From Dehalococcoidia bacterium (GTDB taxonomy: Bacteria > Chloroflexota > Dehalococcoidia > Dehalococcoidales > W498): 5,199 nucleotides of DNA. Numbering within the stretch: position 1 is the stretch's first letter; each line of letters begins with the position of its first letter. The notes beneath the pieces are model-generated. The model was not told the DNA's origin. It did no database searches and saw nothing but the letters and a program-made list of their open reading frames with translations. The position numbers were made by a program, and so were the translations under genes. The stretch spans positions 1-5,199 of the forward strand of contig JAUWEU010000061.1 in NCBI GenBank assembly GCA_030608125.1. The letters are read 5' to 3'. This document shows positions 4,758 through 5,199 of the stretch, in pieces.

Positions 4758-5199
4758 ATGAAGGTTATAGGGCTTACTGGTGGTATAGGTAGTGGCAAGA
4801 GCACGGTATCCCAGTTTCTGGCGGAACTGGGTGCGGTCATTATAGATACGGATAAGGTTGGGCATGAAGCCTATAAGCCTGATACTGGGGTGTGGCGGGA
4901 GGTAGTGGCTACTTTCGGCAAACAGATTCTTACCCCCAGTGGTGATATTGACCGTAAGAAGCTGGGTGAGATGGTGTTTGGCAATCCTGAGGCTTTATCA
5001 CGGTTAAACCAGATAATGCACCCCCGAATGTATGATATGATAAAGGCTCAGCTTGAGGAATACCGGCAACAAGGGGTGGATGTGGTAGTCCTTGAAGCTC
5101 CCTTGCTCATTGAAGCTGGCTGGGCTTCATCAGTTGATGAGGTTTGGGTTACTGTAGCCTCTGAGTCCACGGTGCTAAGGCGACTTGAGGAATGCAGTG
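4758..5199 (+). CDS. coaE: Dephospho-CoA kinase, 3' end cut off by the window
   Basis: The kinase adds phosphate from ATP to the ribose 3'-hydroxyl of dephospho-CoA, the last step of coenzyme A synthesis in the cytoplasm. The 147 visible residues show the P-loop GLTGGIGSGKST (5-16, with K14 and S15), then GAVIIDTD (25-32) in the place of the family's acidic pair, LNQIMHPRM (83-91) and VVVLEAPLLIEAGW (109-122), all typical of CoaE. The full family length is about 200 residues, so roughly a quarter is missing beyond the right edge. The ATG at 4758 is the first possible start: an in-frame TGA lies two codons upstream (4752-4754). The site GGTGAG just ahead is a modest Shine-Dalgarno match. It is divergent from the transporter gene, with no functional link apparent. 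The bacterial CoaE family argues against an archaeal source. Confidence 0.95.
   Translation, partial: MKVIGLTGGIGSGKSTVSQFLAELGAVIIDTDKVGHEAYKPDTGVWREVVATFGKQILTPSGDIDRKKLGEMVFGNPEALSRLNQIMHPRMYDMIKAQLEEYRQQGVDVVVLEAPLLIEAGWASSVDEVWVTVASESTVLRRLEECS

Noticed and set aside
4709..4792. 27-codon plus-strand frame overlapping the coaE start, as a leader peptide
   Set aside because: No ribosome site at a workable distance, no recognisable leader features, and its downstream part simply reads coaE in another frame.

Overview
This window comes from a bacterium, most likely an anaerobe. Its dephospho-CoA kinase is the bacterial CoaE type, and sigma70-like promoters and Shine-Dalgarno sites are visible. 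The AmmeMemoRadiSam genes and a dispersed palindrome beginning GTCATTGCGAG would suit the Dehalococcoidia (Chloroflexota). That placement is inference; no marker here fixes the lineage.

Layout, left to right. Positions 1-172 hold no gene. They carry a perfect 28-bp palindrome (6-33) with a symmetric extended -10 box on each strand, and a terminator-like hairpin with a T run (110-138). Positions 173-3224 form a minus-strand gene cluster, read in the order radical SAM enzyme (3224-2187), Memo-AMMECR1 fusion protein (2187-880), Cas4/RecB-like PD-(D/E)XK nuclease (850-173). The first two overlap by one base (TAATG) and the third follows after 29 bp. Positions 3225-3463 are a structured intergenic stretch with a likely promoter for the cluster and competing inverted repeats. 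Positions 3464-4372 encode a ten-helix EamA/DMT transporter on the minus strand. Positions 4379-4757 are a divergent intergenic region with the transporter promoter, an 82-110 bp REP/MITE-like palindrome, a hairpin with a minus-strand T run, and the leader of coaE. From 4758 a plus-strand coaE runs off the right edge.

The first two genes of the cluster are the conserved but functionally unassigned AmmeMemoRadiSam set: Memo, AMMECR1 and a pyruvate formate-lyase activase-like radical SAM protein. Here it is condensed into two genes with tight translational coupling. The nuclease behind them is the most novel part of the arrangement. In sampled lines it is clearly richer in A+T than its neighbours, so it may be a later arrival that shares the transcript without sharing a pathway. 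The EamA transporter and coaE look like ordinary housekeeping neighbours separated by repeat-rich DNA.
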